Assembly (NCBI RefSeq): GCF_020379485.1 | Contig: NC_063447.1 | Coordinates: forward strand, 55,603,452 to 55,667,451 | Source of the DNA: Brassica napus | Taxonomy: Eukaryota; Streptophyta; Magnoliopsida; Brassicales; Brassicaceae | Reading direction: 5' to 3' | Length of the DNA: 64,000 nucleotides | Made by a program: the position numbers and the translations under genes | In this document: one piece after another, positions 22,396 to 31,780 of the stretch | Layout of the letters: every line of letters starts with the position of its first letter | Position numbering within the stretch: the first letter of the stretch is position 1 | Notes under the pieces: model-generated | The model's input: only the letters and a program-made list of their open reading frames with translations | Databases searched by the model: none | What the model was told of the DNA's origin: nothing

Positions 22396-22716
22396 ATGTC
22401 TTCTTCAAATTATTTTCGTTCTTGGATCGATCGACCTCATTTGGATCCGAACACGAGATTGCTTACGGAAGAATACCAACGAGGTATAACCGAATTCATG
22501 GGGTTAGTTCACCGACAACCGGAAGCAAAAACAGGTATGTTAAGATGTCCTTGCTCTAATTGTAAAAATAGAAAGGTTATTAAAGAGTGGGATGTTTGGA
22601 CTCATCTATATTTGAGTGGGTTTACACGAAGTTACAAAATTTGGTATCATCATGGGGAAACTGATTATGAACATGGTAGTACTAGCGAACCTAGTGTATA
22701 CCAAGCCCCAAGATGA
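22396..22716 (+). pseudogene. Transposase N-terminal domain only, truncated by a satellite-like array
   Basis: The first 99 codons (MSSSNYFRSWIDRPHLDPN to HGSTSEP) match the transposase at 1980 almost residue for residue, including RCPCSNCKN. After SEPS the homology breaks, a few unrelated codons follow and a TGA closes a 106-residue ORF at 22714-22716, exactly where the 163-bp tandem repeat begins. With its promoter intact it could still express a free transposase-associated domain; that is inference. Confidence 0.8.
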
Positions 22717-23330
22717 TCGATCGATGCGTTTTCTGACATATATCCATCGATCGATCCGTTTATACAAAAACTTACAAGATTTTCGGAGGACATTCCGAGG
22801 AACGCTTGAGATTCTCGATCGATCGATGGGATAATCTAATCGATCGATCACATTGTTACGCTTTGGTCCATCTTAGTGATTGATCGATGCGTTTTCTGAC
22901 ATATATCCATCGATCGATCCGTTTATACAAAAACTTACAAGATTTTCCGAGGACATTCCAAGGAACTCTTGAGATTCTCGATCGATCGATGGGATAATCT
23001 AATCGATCTATCACATTGTTACGCTTTGGTCCATCTTAGTGATCGATCGATGCGTTTTCTGACATATATCCATCGATCGATCTGTTTATACAAAAACTTA
23101 CAAGATTTTTCGAGGACATTCCGAGGAATGCTTGAGATTCTCGATCGATCGATGGGATAATCTAATCGATCGATCACATTGTTACGCTTTGGTCAATCTT
23201 AGTGATCGATCGATGCGTTTTTGGATATATATACATCGATCGATCTGTTTATAAAAAAACGTACGAGATTTTGTTCTCGATCGATCACATTGTTACCCCC
23301 AAACCCTGTTTCCTCGGAAAAGCCTCGGAA
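22715..23330. repeat. Tandem repeat of 163-bp units rich in GATCGATCGAT
   Basis: Units start at 22715, 22878, 23041 and 23204 (exact spacing 163). Each holds two or three GATCGATCGAT palindromes plus a CACTA-type TTCCGAGGA segment. A fifth, divergent copy starts near 23375. The array replaces the transposase core. Confidence 0.85.
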
Positions 23331-24000
23331 TATTCCGAGGAAATCCCGAGGAACACCTGATATACTCTATCGATCGATGCGTTTTGGTACATATATCCAT
23401 CAATCGATCCGTTTAAAAAAAAATGACGAATTTAAACCCCAAACACTAGTTCCTCGGAATTTCCTCGGAATATTCCGATGGAATTCCGAGGAAGAAAAGT
23501 TCCGAGGAAGAAAAGGGTTTCCTCGGAATTCCCTCGGAATAATCCGAGGAAATTCCGAGGAAATAGGGTTTTTAAACCGAAAACAACGTTTTGCGGTTTG
23601 AATAACACCTATATAACCCTTATTAAGTGTCTTACGTTCATTATGAAGTCAAAAATTTGTTCCTTACCGTATAATTAACACTTTTCCGATTGTATGAACG
23701 AAATCCCACAACATAAGAGAAACACTTATGCCTTTTAATGAACGGTAAAGGGAATACTTTCAATTAGTTTTGAAATTTGTTATTTCATGGTTTATGCTCA
23801 TCTATACAAAGAATCCTCAATGGTATGCATTACAATTGTATAAGAAATGAAATACGGCAAAAAAAATTGATGTTTTGAAACCTCAAACACTAGTTCCTCG
23901 GTATTTCCTCGGAATATTTTCATTTTACCGGGCAAATATTTCGCGAAAATTGAAATTAGAATTCCGACGGAATTCCGACGGATAATATCCGTCGGACCCT
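23331..24000. repeat. Dispersed CCGAGG repeats and AT-rich filler inside the CACTA element
   Basis: Clusters of TTCCTCGGAATTCC motifs at 23300-23570 and 23890-23990, separated by unremarkable DNA. No coding content. Confidence 0.55.
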
Positions 24001-24930
24001 AGGTTTTATAACCACGAGCCCCTTCTTCTTCCCCATTTCTCTCTTCTTCCGCTGCGCGACTCCTCTCTTCTCTCCGGCGATTTCCCCCTGAAATCCGACG
24101 ATATCTCCGGCGATCTCCCCCTTCTCTTACACAAATCATGTAAGGACCCTATCCCATTCTCTTAGATTCTATTTGTTAGGTTTTTGTGTAGTTTTGATAA
24201 ATTTTTGTTATGGTGATTGGTTAGGATTGTGATTTGGTTGTATAATAGGTTTAGAATTGTGATTTGGTTGAATAATTTGTTTTGTTGAATTAATTTAGAA
24301 TTTTTTTATAATTTTTTTTTATTTTTTTTGTATTTATAAAATCGATTTTTGTATATAAAATCGATTTTTGTATTTTACAAAACGATTTTTCTATATAAGT
24401 TCGATTTTTTGGATTTACAAAATCTTTTTTGTATATAAATTCGATTTTTTGGATTTTACAAAACATTTTTAATATCTATAAAACTTTTTTTGTGATTAAA
24501 AACTATTATTTGAAATTTAAAAATATTTTTAATATATATATATATATATATATATTATTAAAACTATTTTTTTGTAATTATTAAACTATTTTTTATTTAT
24601 TAAAACTATTTTTTGTTTATTAGAACTATTTTTATATATTTATTAAATATTTCTAATATCTATAAATCTTTTTTTGTGATTAAAAACTATTATTTGAGAT
24701 TTTTTTTAAAAAAAAATTAATTTATATATTTCTGTATTTATTAAATATATTTTTTTAATTTACGGGTCTCATGATGATCCGACCCGACCTCGACAGCGTC
24801 GTGGTCGTGGTGGTACGGGGAGCCAGTCTCGGGATTCCAGCCATTTTCAGGATTCTCCTTCGCCAGCAAAAGATGGAGATGATGCAGAGGATGTACCCGA
24901 ACGAGGTGTTCCCGGACGTGCCAAACCCGT
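24001..24930 (+). pseudogene. Relic of the TNP1-like gene of the CACTA element
   Basis: A leader with CTCCGGCGATTTCCCC ends in AAATCATGTAAGG, matching the layout of 13390-13211 in the other element. After a T-rich intron-like stretch, an exon-like segment from about 24756 reads HDDPTRPRQRRGRGGTGSQS in one frame and MMQRMYPNEVFPDVPNP in another. The latter is a phrase typical of this transposon protein family. The rest of the gene is absent. Confidence 0.5.
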
Positions 24931-25104
24931 AGTTTTTTTTTTCCAAAAACTCGCAATGTTTTATTTTTATTTGTGAAACTTTGAATATTAATTAATATGA
25001 TTTCAATTTTAATTTTAATTTTATATTTTCGAATTTAAATTTCAAAAATTTTATTTTTTTAAAAAAATTAGTATTTTTTACATTACGAGGAAATTAATTA
25101 TATT

Positions 25105-25380
25105 TTTTACTCGATCGATCGATGTGTTTTTGAACATATATCCATCGATCGATCTGTTTATAAAAAACGTTCGGAATATACCGAGGGACATCTTCCTCGG
25201 AATATACCGAGGGACACCTATCCTCAGAATATACCGAGGGACATGTTCCTCGGAATATACCGAGGGACATGTTCCTCGGAATATTCCGAGGAAGATGTCC
25301 CTCGGTATATTCCGAACGTTTTTTTATAAACGGATCGAACGATGGATATATGTCTAAAAACGCATCAATCGATGAACTTC
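25105..25380. repeat. Inverted repeat (hairpin) inside the CACTA element
   Basis: CGATCGATGTGTTTTTGAAC...ACCGAGGGACATCTTCC on the left is mirrored by GGAAGATGTCCCTCGGT...GTCTAAAAACGCATC on the right. The arms are about 120 bp, with several copies of ATACCGAGGGACATGTTCC in between. Confidence 0.7.
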
Positions 25381-25787
25381 CGAGAAAATATCCCGATGAA
25401 GTTCTCCCTCGGTATATTCCGAGGAGATTTCCGACAAACTAGTGATCCTCGGAATTTCCTCGAAAATTTGTTTCCTCGGAATTCCGTCGGAAAATTCCGA
25501 GGGATTTCCGAGGAAAGAAGAAATTCCGAGGAATTATTTCCGAGGACTTGTTTCGTCGGTATGTCGTCGGAATAACGTTATTCCGACGAAATTCCGACGA
25601 TTTTTTCCCTCAGTATCCTTGCTATTTCCTTGTAGTGGCTACTCTCTGGTTTTTTGTACTGTTCGCGGACCTCATTGACACGTGGCGGTCCATGATTGGT
25701 TGGTTTTTATTTTTTTTTTATTCAGACAAAAAAAATTAAAAAAAAATAAAAAAACCCATTTGGATTTCAGCGTTAATCATGGTCTAA

Positions 25788-27021
25788 TTGTACAGCAATA
25801 ACTTCTATGAATTATTGGGTCAGCCATATTCAAGCAACCTAAAAAGAAACTGAATATGGTTATGATATAATATACATGTACATATATTTTTTGACCAAAG
25901 GGTTACATGTATATGTATTAAGCTATATTGTTATGAATTTCATTTTTAATCGTTCAAAACAAGTTCTAAAACAGTAAAGTGATTACATTAAGAAAAACAA
26001 AGACATGATGGAATAGGCTTTCGTGAGTGGGAACGAAAGCAGCCTCACAAGCACATTATTTCTTCTTCTTTATAACCAAAAATCCTTTTTCAAGATTATT
26101 TTCTTTTCTCTACCTATGAAATTGAAGAACTCGTTCACTCTACTGCATAGAGTCATAGAGAGTAGGAGGCAAATAAGTTCAAAAACTACAAAATACAACA
26201 AAAATACACATAAATTTTGAATACAAGTAATCATCACTTAAAATCCTGGTGAGAAGGTAGTTGGGAGGCCAAGTTTTGTTATTGGAGGCCAAGTTTTGTT
26301 ATTGGAGCAATTGTTTTTTTTTTTTTTTTTTTTATTGGAGCAATTGTTACATGTGAAATTGTGCTGTCGCGCTAGTATACGTCTTTTCTTTTCGACGTAT
26401 CCTAGTTGAAATCCAAGGCTCGAAAGATTGAGGTCTAGTAGATTTCACATGGTTCTTAACCATGTAGAGAACATGAAGCTTATGAACTGTTTTGATGATT
26501 TTAATTATATTTCGAGAGTTTGTAACAAAGCTATCCAGGCTCGTAAGTTCACATCATGAAAGATCATGGAGAGTTTTATAAAGCCATATTCTAATTCCAC
26601 TGGTTTATTTAGCCACCTTCTGGCTTATTGGATGAGTGTTTTCTATGGATACTATATGCATCCCCTTATTCAGTGGTTCATGTAGTCTAGAGCAATGGTT
26701 GTTTTAAGCTAAGAAAAATAACTAGCATATAAACGAGTGATCGACCTTATTGAACTTTTTGACAACACAGCTGGTTTTGTAATTTCATTGTTAAACTTTA
26801 ACAAACTTATATTAGGGAGTTTGCGTCGGCCTTGTAGTTGTAGATGACTTGTATTCACAAGTTACAGAGCTAGTTTGTTTCATTTCAGTTTTATCAAATA
26901 ATCCTAGTATGATCTTTCTGTATATTAGGGATGACTTGCAATCAATAAACTCAGTGCACATGGATCATATATAATGTAAATTAAATGGGCTTTATCAATA
27001 CTGGCCCAAGTATTGTGCTTA
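25788..27021. other. Intergenic DNA upstream of the first F-box gene
   Basis: Contains a tail-only retroposition footprint (26301-26348). The stretch around 26115-26225 (gaactcgttcactctactgc, catagagagtaggag) recurs diverged at about 34195-34290, a trace of segmental duplication. No gene is supported. Confidence 0.45.
26301..26348. repeat. Poly(T) tract flanked by a 15-bp direct repeat (tail-only retroposition footprint)
   Basis: attggagcaattgtt occurs at 26301-26315 and again at 26334-26348, with only T residues between. Just upstream attggaggccaagttttgtt is also duplicated in tandem, so replication slippage is a possible alternative for part of the pattern. Confidence 0.5.
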
Positions 27022-27045
27022 CATGGGCTTTATCATGCACAATCT
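27022..27045 (+). promoter_or_regulatory. Conserved F-box promoter motif (TGGGCTTTATCATGCACAAT)
   Basis: The block recurs upstream of three F-box copies (here, 38762-38789 and 52359-52380) about 100-170 bp before their coding starts once the transposon at 38817 is discounted. It includes TGGGCTT, a site-II-like TGGGCY word. A role in transcription is inferred from conservation only. Confidence 0.4.
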
Positions 27046-27143
27046 GTATTTCTTGATCTTCTTTCTTTAGATTAACGTTAAAACTTTACTCTCCTTCAAA
27101 AGCAATACGAAACTCAGGGGAATCAACTCAAAGTGTTTCCGCC

Positions 27144-28367
27144 ATGAAACAACGGAAGCAGAACGACTCAGAGAATGGTGTTAACATCACTCGAGGCATT
27201 ACTCGATCGATGACCACACGTCATCGAAACTCATTGACGCTTCCTGTTGAGGTTGTTACAGAGATATTCTCGAGGTTGCCGTCGAAGTCCATAGCGAGAT
27301 GTCGTTGCGTATGCAAGCTCTGGTCCTCCATGCTTCGTCGTCAAGACTTCACAGAGCTGTTCTTGACAAAATCTTGTGCTCACCCTCGGCTTCTTTTCGC
27401 ATGCGAAGATGGCAACGAGCAGTTTCTATACCAAAAGAAAAACGACAGCGAGTTTCTCTTCTTCTCGTCGCCTCAGCCTCACAATCCGGAAGAGAACTCG
27501 TATGTCGTAGCCGTCAATAATCTTGCGCGTTTCCCAAGTTCCTACCAACTATTTGGTTGCACCAGTGGTTTCTTGTGTTATGGAGCTAACTTGATCCTCA
27601 AGGCGACAAAAAAGCGAGCGTATGTCACGGTGATATGTAACCCTAGCACGGGACAGTCCTTGATCTTGCCTACATTGAAGTCGAGCAAGACGTCTGGAAT
27701 AGAAAGCTATCTTGGATATGACCCCGTTTCTAAAGAGTTCAAGGTATTGTCTGTACGTTATGATGGTTGGATCTCTAAGGAGCTCCATGTTCTGACATTA
27801 GGAACCAAGAAATTGTCATGGAGGTTGGTCGAGTGTTGCGTACCGCATTCTACTTCTCGTAAGTGGATATGCATCAGTGGTGTGTTGTACTACATAGCCA
27901 GGACTTCAGAGGGTTATTATATGGTAGTTTGTTTTGATTTGAGGACTGAGAAGTTCAGCTTTGTGAAGTTCAGTAGAGCACTGCCTGGTTCAGCAACGCT
28001 GATAAACTACAATGGCAGATTAGGTTTGCTTATGTCGTTGGAAGATTTTGGTAATGTTAGTCGATCAAGTAAAAGTATTGAACTGTGGGTTCTTGGGGAC
28101 GCTGCAAAAAATGAATGGTCCGAGCATGTTTACATGTTACCTGATTTTTGGAAGGATGTAGTTGCGGAGAGCATGTGCATTGCTGGAATGGTTGGTACAC
28201 ATGAAATCATATTGTCTCCGTGCTACCAATACGTGCCTTCCTATGTCATCTACTTCAATGTGGAGAGCAAAACGATTAGAAAAGTTGGTATTCAAGGAAT
28301 GGAGGCGTTTCAGGGTAATAGATGCTACACCTATCTCAACTACGTCGAGAATGTGAAGCTTCTTTAA
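27144..28367 (+). CDS. F-box protein with F-box-associated domain (copy 1, intact)
   Basis: A single-exon gene of 407 residues. The F-box lies at about 33-72 (LPVEVVTEIFSRLPSKSIAR, CVCKLWSSMLRRQDFTELFL) and should contact ASK/SKP1 in an SCF ubiquitin ligase. The remainder is the plant F-box-associated substrate-recognition region (PEENSYVVAVNNLARFPSS, VICNPSTGQSL, SYLGYDPVSKEFKVLS, LSWRLVECC, YLNYVENVKLL). The ATG in context CCGCCATGAAA is shared with the other copies, fixing the start. The N-terminal ITRSMTTRHRNS tail is a paralogue-specific basic motif. The target protein is unknown. It is the first of five tandem paralogues on the + strand and has no disabling change. Confidence 0.93.
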   Translation: MKQRKQNDSENGVNITRGITRSMTTRHRNSLTLPVEVVTEIFSRLPSKSIARCRCVCKLWSSMLRRQDFTELFLTKSCAHPRLLFACEDGNEQFLYQKKNDSEFLFFSSPQPHNPEENSYVVAVNNLARFPSSYQLFGCTSGFLCYGANLILKATKKRAYVTVICNPSTGQSLILPTLKSSKTSGIESYLGYDPVSKEFKVLSVRYDGWISKELHVLTLGTKKLSWRLVECCVPHSTSRKWICISGVLYYIARTSEGYYMVVCFDLRTEKFSFVKFSRALPGSATLINYNGRLGLLMSLEDFGNVSRSSKSIELWVLGDAAKNEWSEHVYMLPDFWKDVVAESMCIAGMVGTHEIILSPCYQYVPSYVIYFNVESKTIRKVGIQGMEAFQGNRCYTYLNYVENVKLL

Positions 28368-29825
28368 GCATTTTAAGAGAAACAAGTGTAGTTTTCATTT
28401 TGTGAGTTGCTTTTCTTTTCTAGCTTCTTAGTTTCAATTTTTCTGTAAGCAGAAAGTCTTCTTGTTAAAAACTCTTTAAGATAATCGAGAAAAGAGAAGT
28501 TTAAAATGCGGTCTTTAAATGCTGTGAGAGGGAGAAGAGTTTTTAGATCTTCTTGTTACAAACTCTTTAAGATAGTTTTTTAGATAAATAGATTGCTTAA
28601 GAGAAGTCAACCTCACCAGAAAATTATGTTTGTCCAAAGCCCTTGTAGATGATTGATAAATCACAAGTTGTAGATCTAATTTGTGCCACTTTGGATTGTA
28701 TTGAGTAATCTGAGTACATAGTGTCTTATCATAAATCAAAACTTCTTAAGAGATCATAAAAGGTACAAAATTAAGAACTTGTTTAGACGTTACTCCTATA
28801 TGTTAACATGTTCTTTTATATCAAGCATTTTGTTAGTCGAATATGGTTTTTTCACTTCAAAGGATCAACGATAGATCAAAGTTTAATATCTAATTATACT
28901 TACAATCTAACATTAAAAATATATGGTGGTTAGATGAGACCACTAGGTCCACTACATTCTTAGCTCTAAATTTTACATATGTCTTTAGGAATTCAGACTC
29001 TAATATAATTATTACAATCTAACATATCAGCTAACAAAAAATATAAATATCTCATCGTTGTTCATCTAACACAATGAAACCATTACATCTTAAAAGTTGA
29101 CAATATCTCGAAGTCATGCTCTTTAACTGGACTAGATGAGACCAATATATTCTAATTTCACAATTCCGCATTTCTTTTCTCTCTTTTTCAGTTATAAACC
29201 CCCAACATTATGTATACAAGCTAACATTTCAATTAACAAACAATACAACTACAACGTTATATGATTATGATTATAGCAGAAGTTAATATTTACAATCTGA
29301 CACTAGCACTTAAATATTTGGTTAAATGTTATTTCTCTATGCTAATATGTTCTTTTAATATGATGAATAGACGAGACCACTGCATTTCAGTAATATATAC
29401 TCCTATTGCATACTTACGAGAAGAATAAGAGTTTACATTATCATAAGCCAAATTTCAGTAAATATACACTTTGATCATCTATCATCTGACATGTCTCTTA
29501 GTACATTTTTAGCTAAACACATTAAATTGTTATAATTATAAAGATTAAAGCTTTTAGGTGCGTGTTGTTGCAGCCAATTTTCAGCCCAATTTATTCATGG
29601 AAGTCAGTTACGATAGATTACATCTCCTTATAGGAAGATCTCACAACTACTCCGTCCATATAAACTCTTGTACATCGTTTGTTTTGATTAAGGAAATACA
29701 CAGACTTTCAGAGCTCGTGTTCTTCTGATCCATTTTTTCTTTCTTTCGTTATGTACTTTTTCAAATCAGTTTTTAAGTCTTATGATTTATAGAGTAATCT
29801 GATATGTTTTGGAAAAAAAAATGTA
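28368..29825. other. 3' flank of F-box copy 1 and AT-rich intergenic DNA
   Basis: The first 370 bp are shared with the 3' flanks of other copies (the phrase tgtttgtccaaagccc recurs near 33200 and 42495), so the duplicated unit includes downstream DNA. A stretch near 29470-29580 resembles 57560-57680. No other gene is seen. Confidence 0.5.
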
Positions 29826-29828
29826 TAA

Positions 29829-30666
29829 GAGCATTTTTATCCCAGTTTCTGTAGAGGGTTTTTAATGATAATGACCCATTTAATTAAATGAGAAAGCAAT
29901 AAAGTGGGTGTAACCGATCCTAATTTTGTGATTTTCGAAACCGTTTACAAAGGATTTCTGAATGCACGTGTCAGCTTGGGAGCAAAGGTGTTTTTATTTA
30001 TGGTTTTGTAATTTCTCTTGCTCTCATTATTTTCTTTGTTTCCTTCTTCGTTTTCTCCGCTTCGTGATCTCAGCATGACCACATCAATTGATCCGTAACG
30101 AACGATGCCATCAATCTCATCGCCTTCTTCTCTAGCGATTCGCTCTGCCCAAACTCGATCTCCACTCTCCTTCTCCATCTTCACTCCCAAAACTCAAGTC
30201 TTCTCGAGAACCAGAATCGGTGATCTTTGTTCTTCTCAGATTGCTTCCCGGCGAGCCGTCAATCTAATCGACGGTAGCTTCGATTTATCATTTTTTAGCA
30301 GATTCGATTTTTTTTTATTGTTTTGTCTAAACGATTCACTTTGTGGGTTTTGAACAGGGGAGGGATGATGAGGATTCGAGCGATCATACTTGAGTATGAG
30401 TTCGATGATGAGGATTCGATCGATGTTTCCATCTCCATGAAGCTGGTAAAGTCTCGACATTTTGAATCAAAGCTTGATGAAGTTTCTCCGAGTATAGGAT
30501 CAAAGCAAAAACCTTTGTGCTATTAAGAACCCTTAATTAAGAAACTACCATTGGAAGCACAAAATCGAACAGTTTCTTAACTAGAGTTCTTAAGTCCACT
30601 AAGTACACTTATATAATTAAATAATCATTAAGAAACTCATTAGTATTTCTATGGATAAAGATACTC
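29829..30666. mobile_element. PIF/Harbinger-like element carrying a gene fragment (Pack-type), 838 bp
   Basis: Inverted ends GAGCATTTTTATCCCAG and GAGTATCTTTATCCATAG are flanked by TAA (29826-29828 and 30667-30669). Immediately after the right TAA, the sequence tatcttagaaagtaaat also occurs uninterrupted upstream of the F-box pseudogene at 61369 (near 60935), supporting a clean insertion. The interior has higher GC content and a gene-like exon. Confidence 0.7.
30105..30525 (+). pseudogene. Captured gene fragment with transit-peptide-like N-terminus
   Basis: From the ATG at 30105 about 57 codons (MPSISSPSSLAIRSAQTRSP...) are rich in Ser, Arg and Ala and poor in acidic residues, like a plastid transit peptide. 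A plausible GT donor follows near 30276. After an intron-like T-rich stretch ending in AACAG, a second short ORF continues to a stop near 30525. I do not recognise the parent gene. It lies wholly inside the element at 29829-30666, so it is read as a captured piece rather than a functional gene. Confidence 0.45.
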
Positions 30667-30755
30667 TAATATCTTAGAAAGTAAATAAGTGATAAGCTTA
30701 AATAGTGTTGGGAGTAAGGAATAGTTTTCAGTCATTAGATCAGTTTGATCAAGTG

Positions 30756-31082
30756 CCGGTCTGACATTTCCGAGGGGCCCAATACAAAACTAAAAATTAT
30801 AAAGACATTACATTTGATATAACTAATTTTATAAGCTAATTGGTTAAATATAATGTTTATTTATACCTATTATATTTGTTTAATTAATTTATTGTATAGA
30901 AATATATTAGTTTCATGTGTTTGTCATTGTTTTTTTGGTTAAATATGTATAATAGTATTTATTTTATTTTAGAAAAATAAATGGTAGATGTCAAAAACAA
31001 AATGGTAAACCCACAAAAGTAGGCCCCATTCAAAAGTTTCTTGCGTATGTATTAAGGGCCCATACTCAAAATGGTGAACCCA
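30756..31082. mobile_element. Insertion of unidentified element (possible hAT relic) in duplicated F-box promoter DNA
   Basis: Flanking DNA (cattagatcagtttgatc on the left, ttcacttttaagtgaggag on the right) is contiguous in the paralogous promoter near 61168-61200 but interrupted here by about 330 bp beginning AAGTGCCGGTCTGACATTT. GGGGCCC and GGGCCC words near the two ends suggest degenerate inverted repeats. Boundaries and class are uncertain. Confidence 0.45.
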
Positions 31083-31140
31083 CTGATCTTCACTTTTAAG
31101 TGAGGAGATGCCATGTTTATACGTAATTCTTGATTTCCTT

Positions 31141-31450
31141 GGCTCTGATACCAGTTGATGTAACGGAAGCTTCTATGGATAAAACTAGATTTGCTGATTG
31201 TAAAAATAACCGGAAACTAGGGTTTGAAAAAACTTTTATCAGTAATTTAACAAAAGCTCTTGGTATGAAAATGCTATTCATGTGCCATAAAAATTCGTTT
31301 AGCTATGAAAGTTCAATATTTATCCGATATCAAAAATTTGAATACAACTCTAGGCATAAAAAACCTATTTATATAAAATCGAGCAACCTTAAAACTCTTA
31401 AAAGTTATTTAAATAATTCTAATTAATTAATATAAAAACTAAATAATTAG
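31141..31450 (-). mobile_element. LTR-retrotransposon remnant: LTR end and tRNA-Met primer-binding site
   Basis: On the minus strand TGGTATCAGAGCC, complementary to initiator tRNA-Met and the usual plant primer-binding site, occupies 31153-31141. It directly follows a sequence ending in TTACATCA, as expected for the end of an LTR. The LTR-like part extends to about 31450. No gag-pol coding sequence is present. Confidence 0.5.
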
Positions 31451-31452
31451 TA

Positions 31453-31759
31453 GGGGTTATTGGTTGTTGTATTTTAATGGATTTGAAAATCCGAACTAAA
31501 TCTAGTGTTATTGGTTCTATGATTTTCAAATATGTATTAAAATCATGTGTTATTGGTTTAATGATTCATAAATTCTATATCAAATCAAGTGTTATTCAAT
31601 CGTACGGATTTACTAATATATTTGATTTAATAATGGATTTGTTTGGGTTTTTTAATTAAAAATACAAAGACTCAAATCCGGAGGTTTGCATATTTTATTT
31701 GGATTTATAAATACTATATGAATTTCTAAATCAATCAAAATATATAAACTAATAACAAC
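31453..31759. mobile_element. Foldback MITE (GGGGTTATTGG family) in the F-box 5' leader
   Basis: Left end GGGGTTATTGGTTGTTGTAT and the inverse of the right end (GTTGTTATTAGTTTATATAT) align over some 40 bp with mismatches. It ends 21 bp before the ATG of F-box copy 2, replacing the leader seen in other copies. No convincing target duplication was found. Confidence 0.5.
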
Positions 31760-31780
31760 TTTTAGGAATCTGTCTCCGCC

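Larger units (their letters stand above)
21951..25637 (+). mobile_element. Defective CACTA element, 3.69 kb
   Basis: Begins CACTACAAGAAAACATC at 21951. The inverted end at about 25625-25637 reads TTTCCTTGTAGTG, with one base altered. Both flanks carry GCT (21948-21950 and 25638-25640). It has the leader and first 99 codons of a TNP2-like transposase, a relic of the TNP1-like gene, and in place of the transposase core a 163-bp tandem repeat. It is closely related to the element at the left edge. Confidence 0.9.
21846..25784. mobile_element. PIF/Harbinger-like MITE split by a CACTA insertion
   Basis: Outer inverted ends GGACATGATTATCG and GACCATGATTAACG are flanked by TAA on both sides (21843-21845 and 25785-25787), the 3-bp target of Tourist/PIF elements. 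Without the CACTA element and its duplication the MITE is about 249 bp. Confidence 0.7.

Noticed and set aside
22715..23330. CRISPR-like array of regularly spaced repeats
   Set aside because: The 163-bp units are contiguous tandem repeats without unique spacers in a plant transposon.
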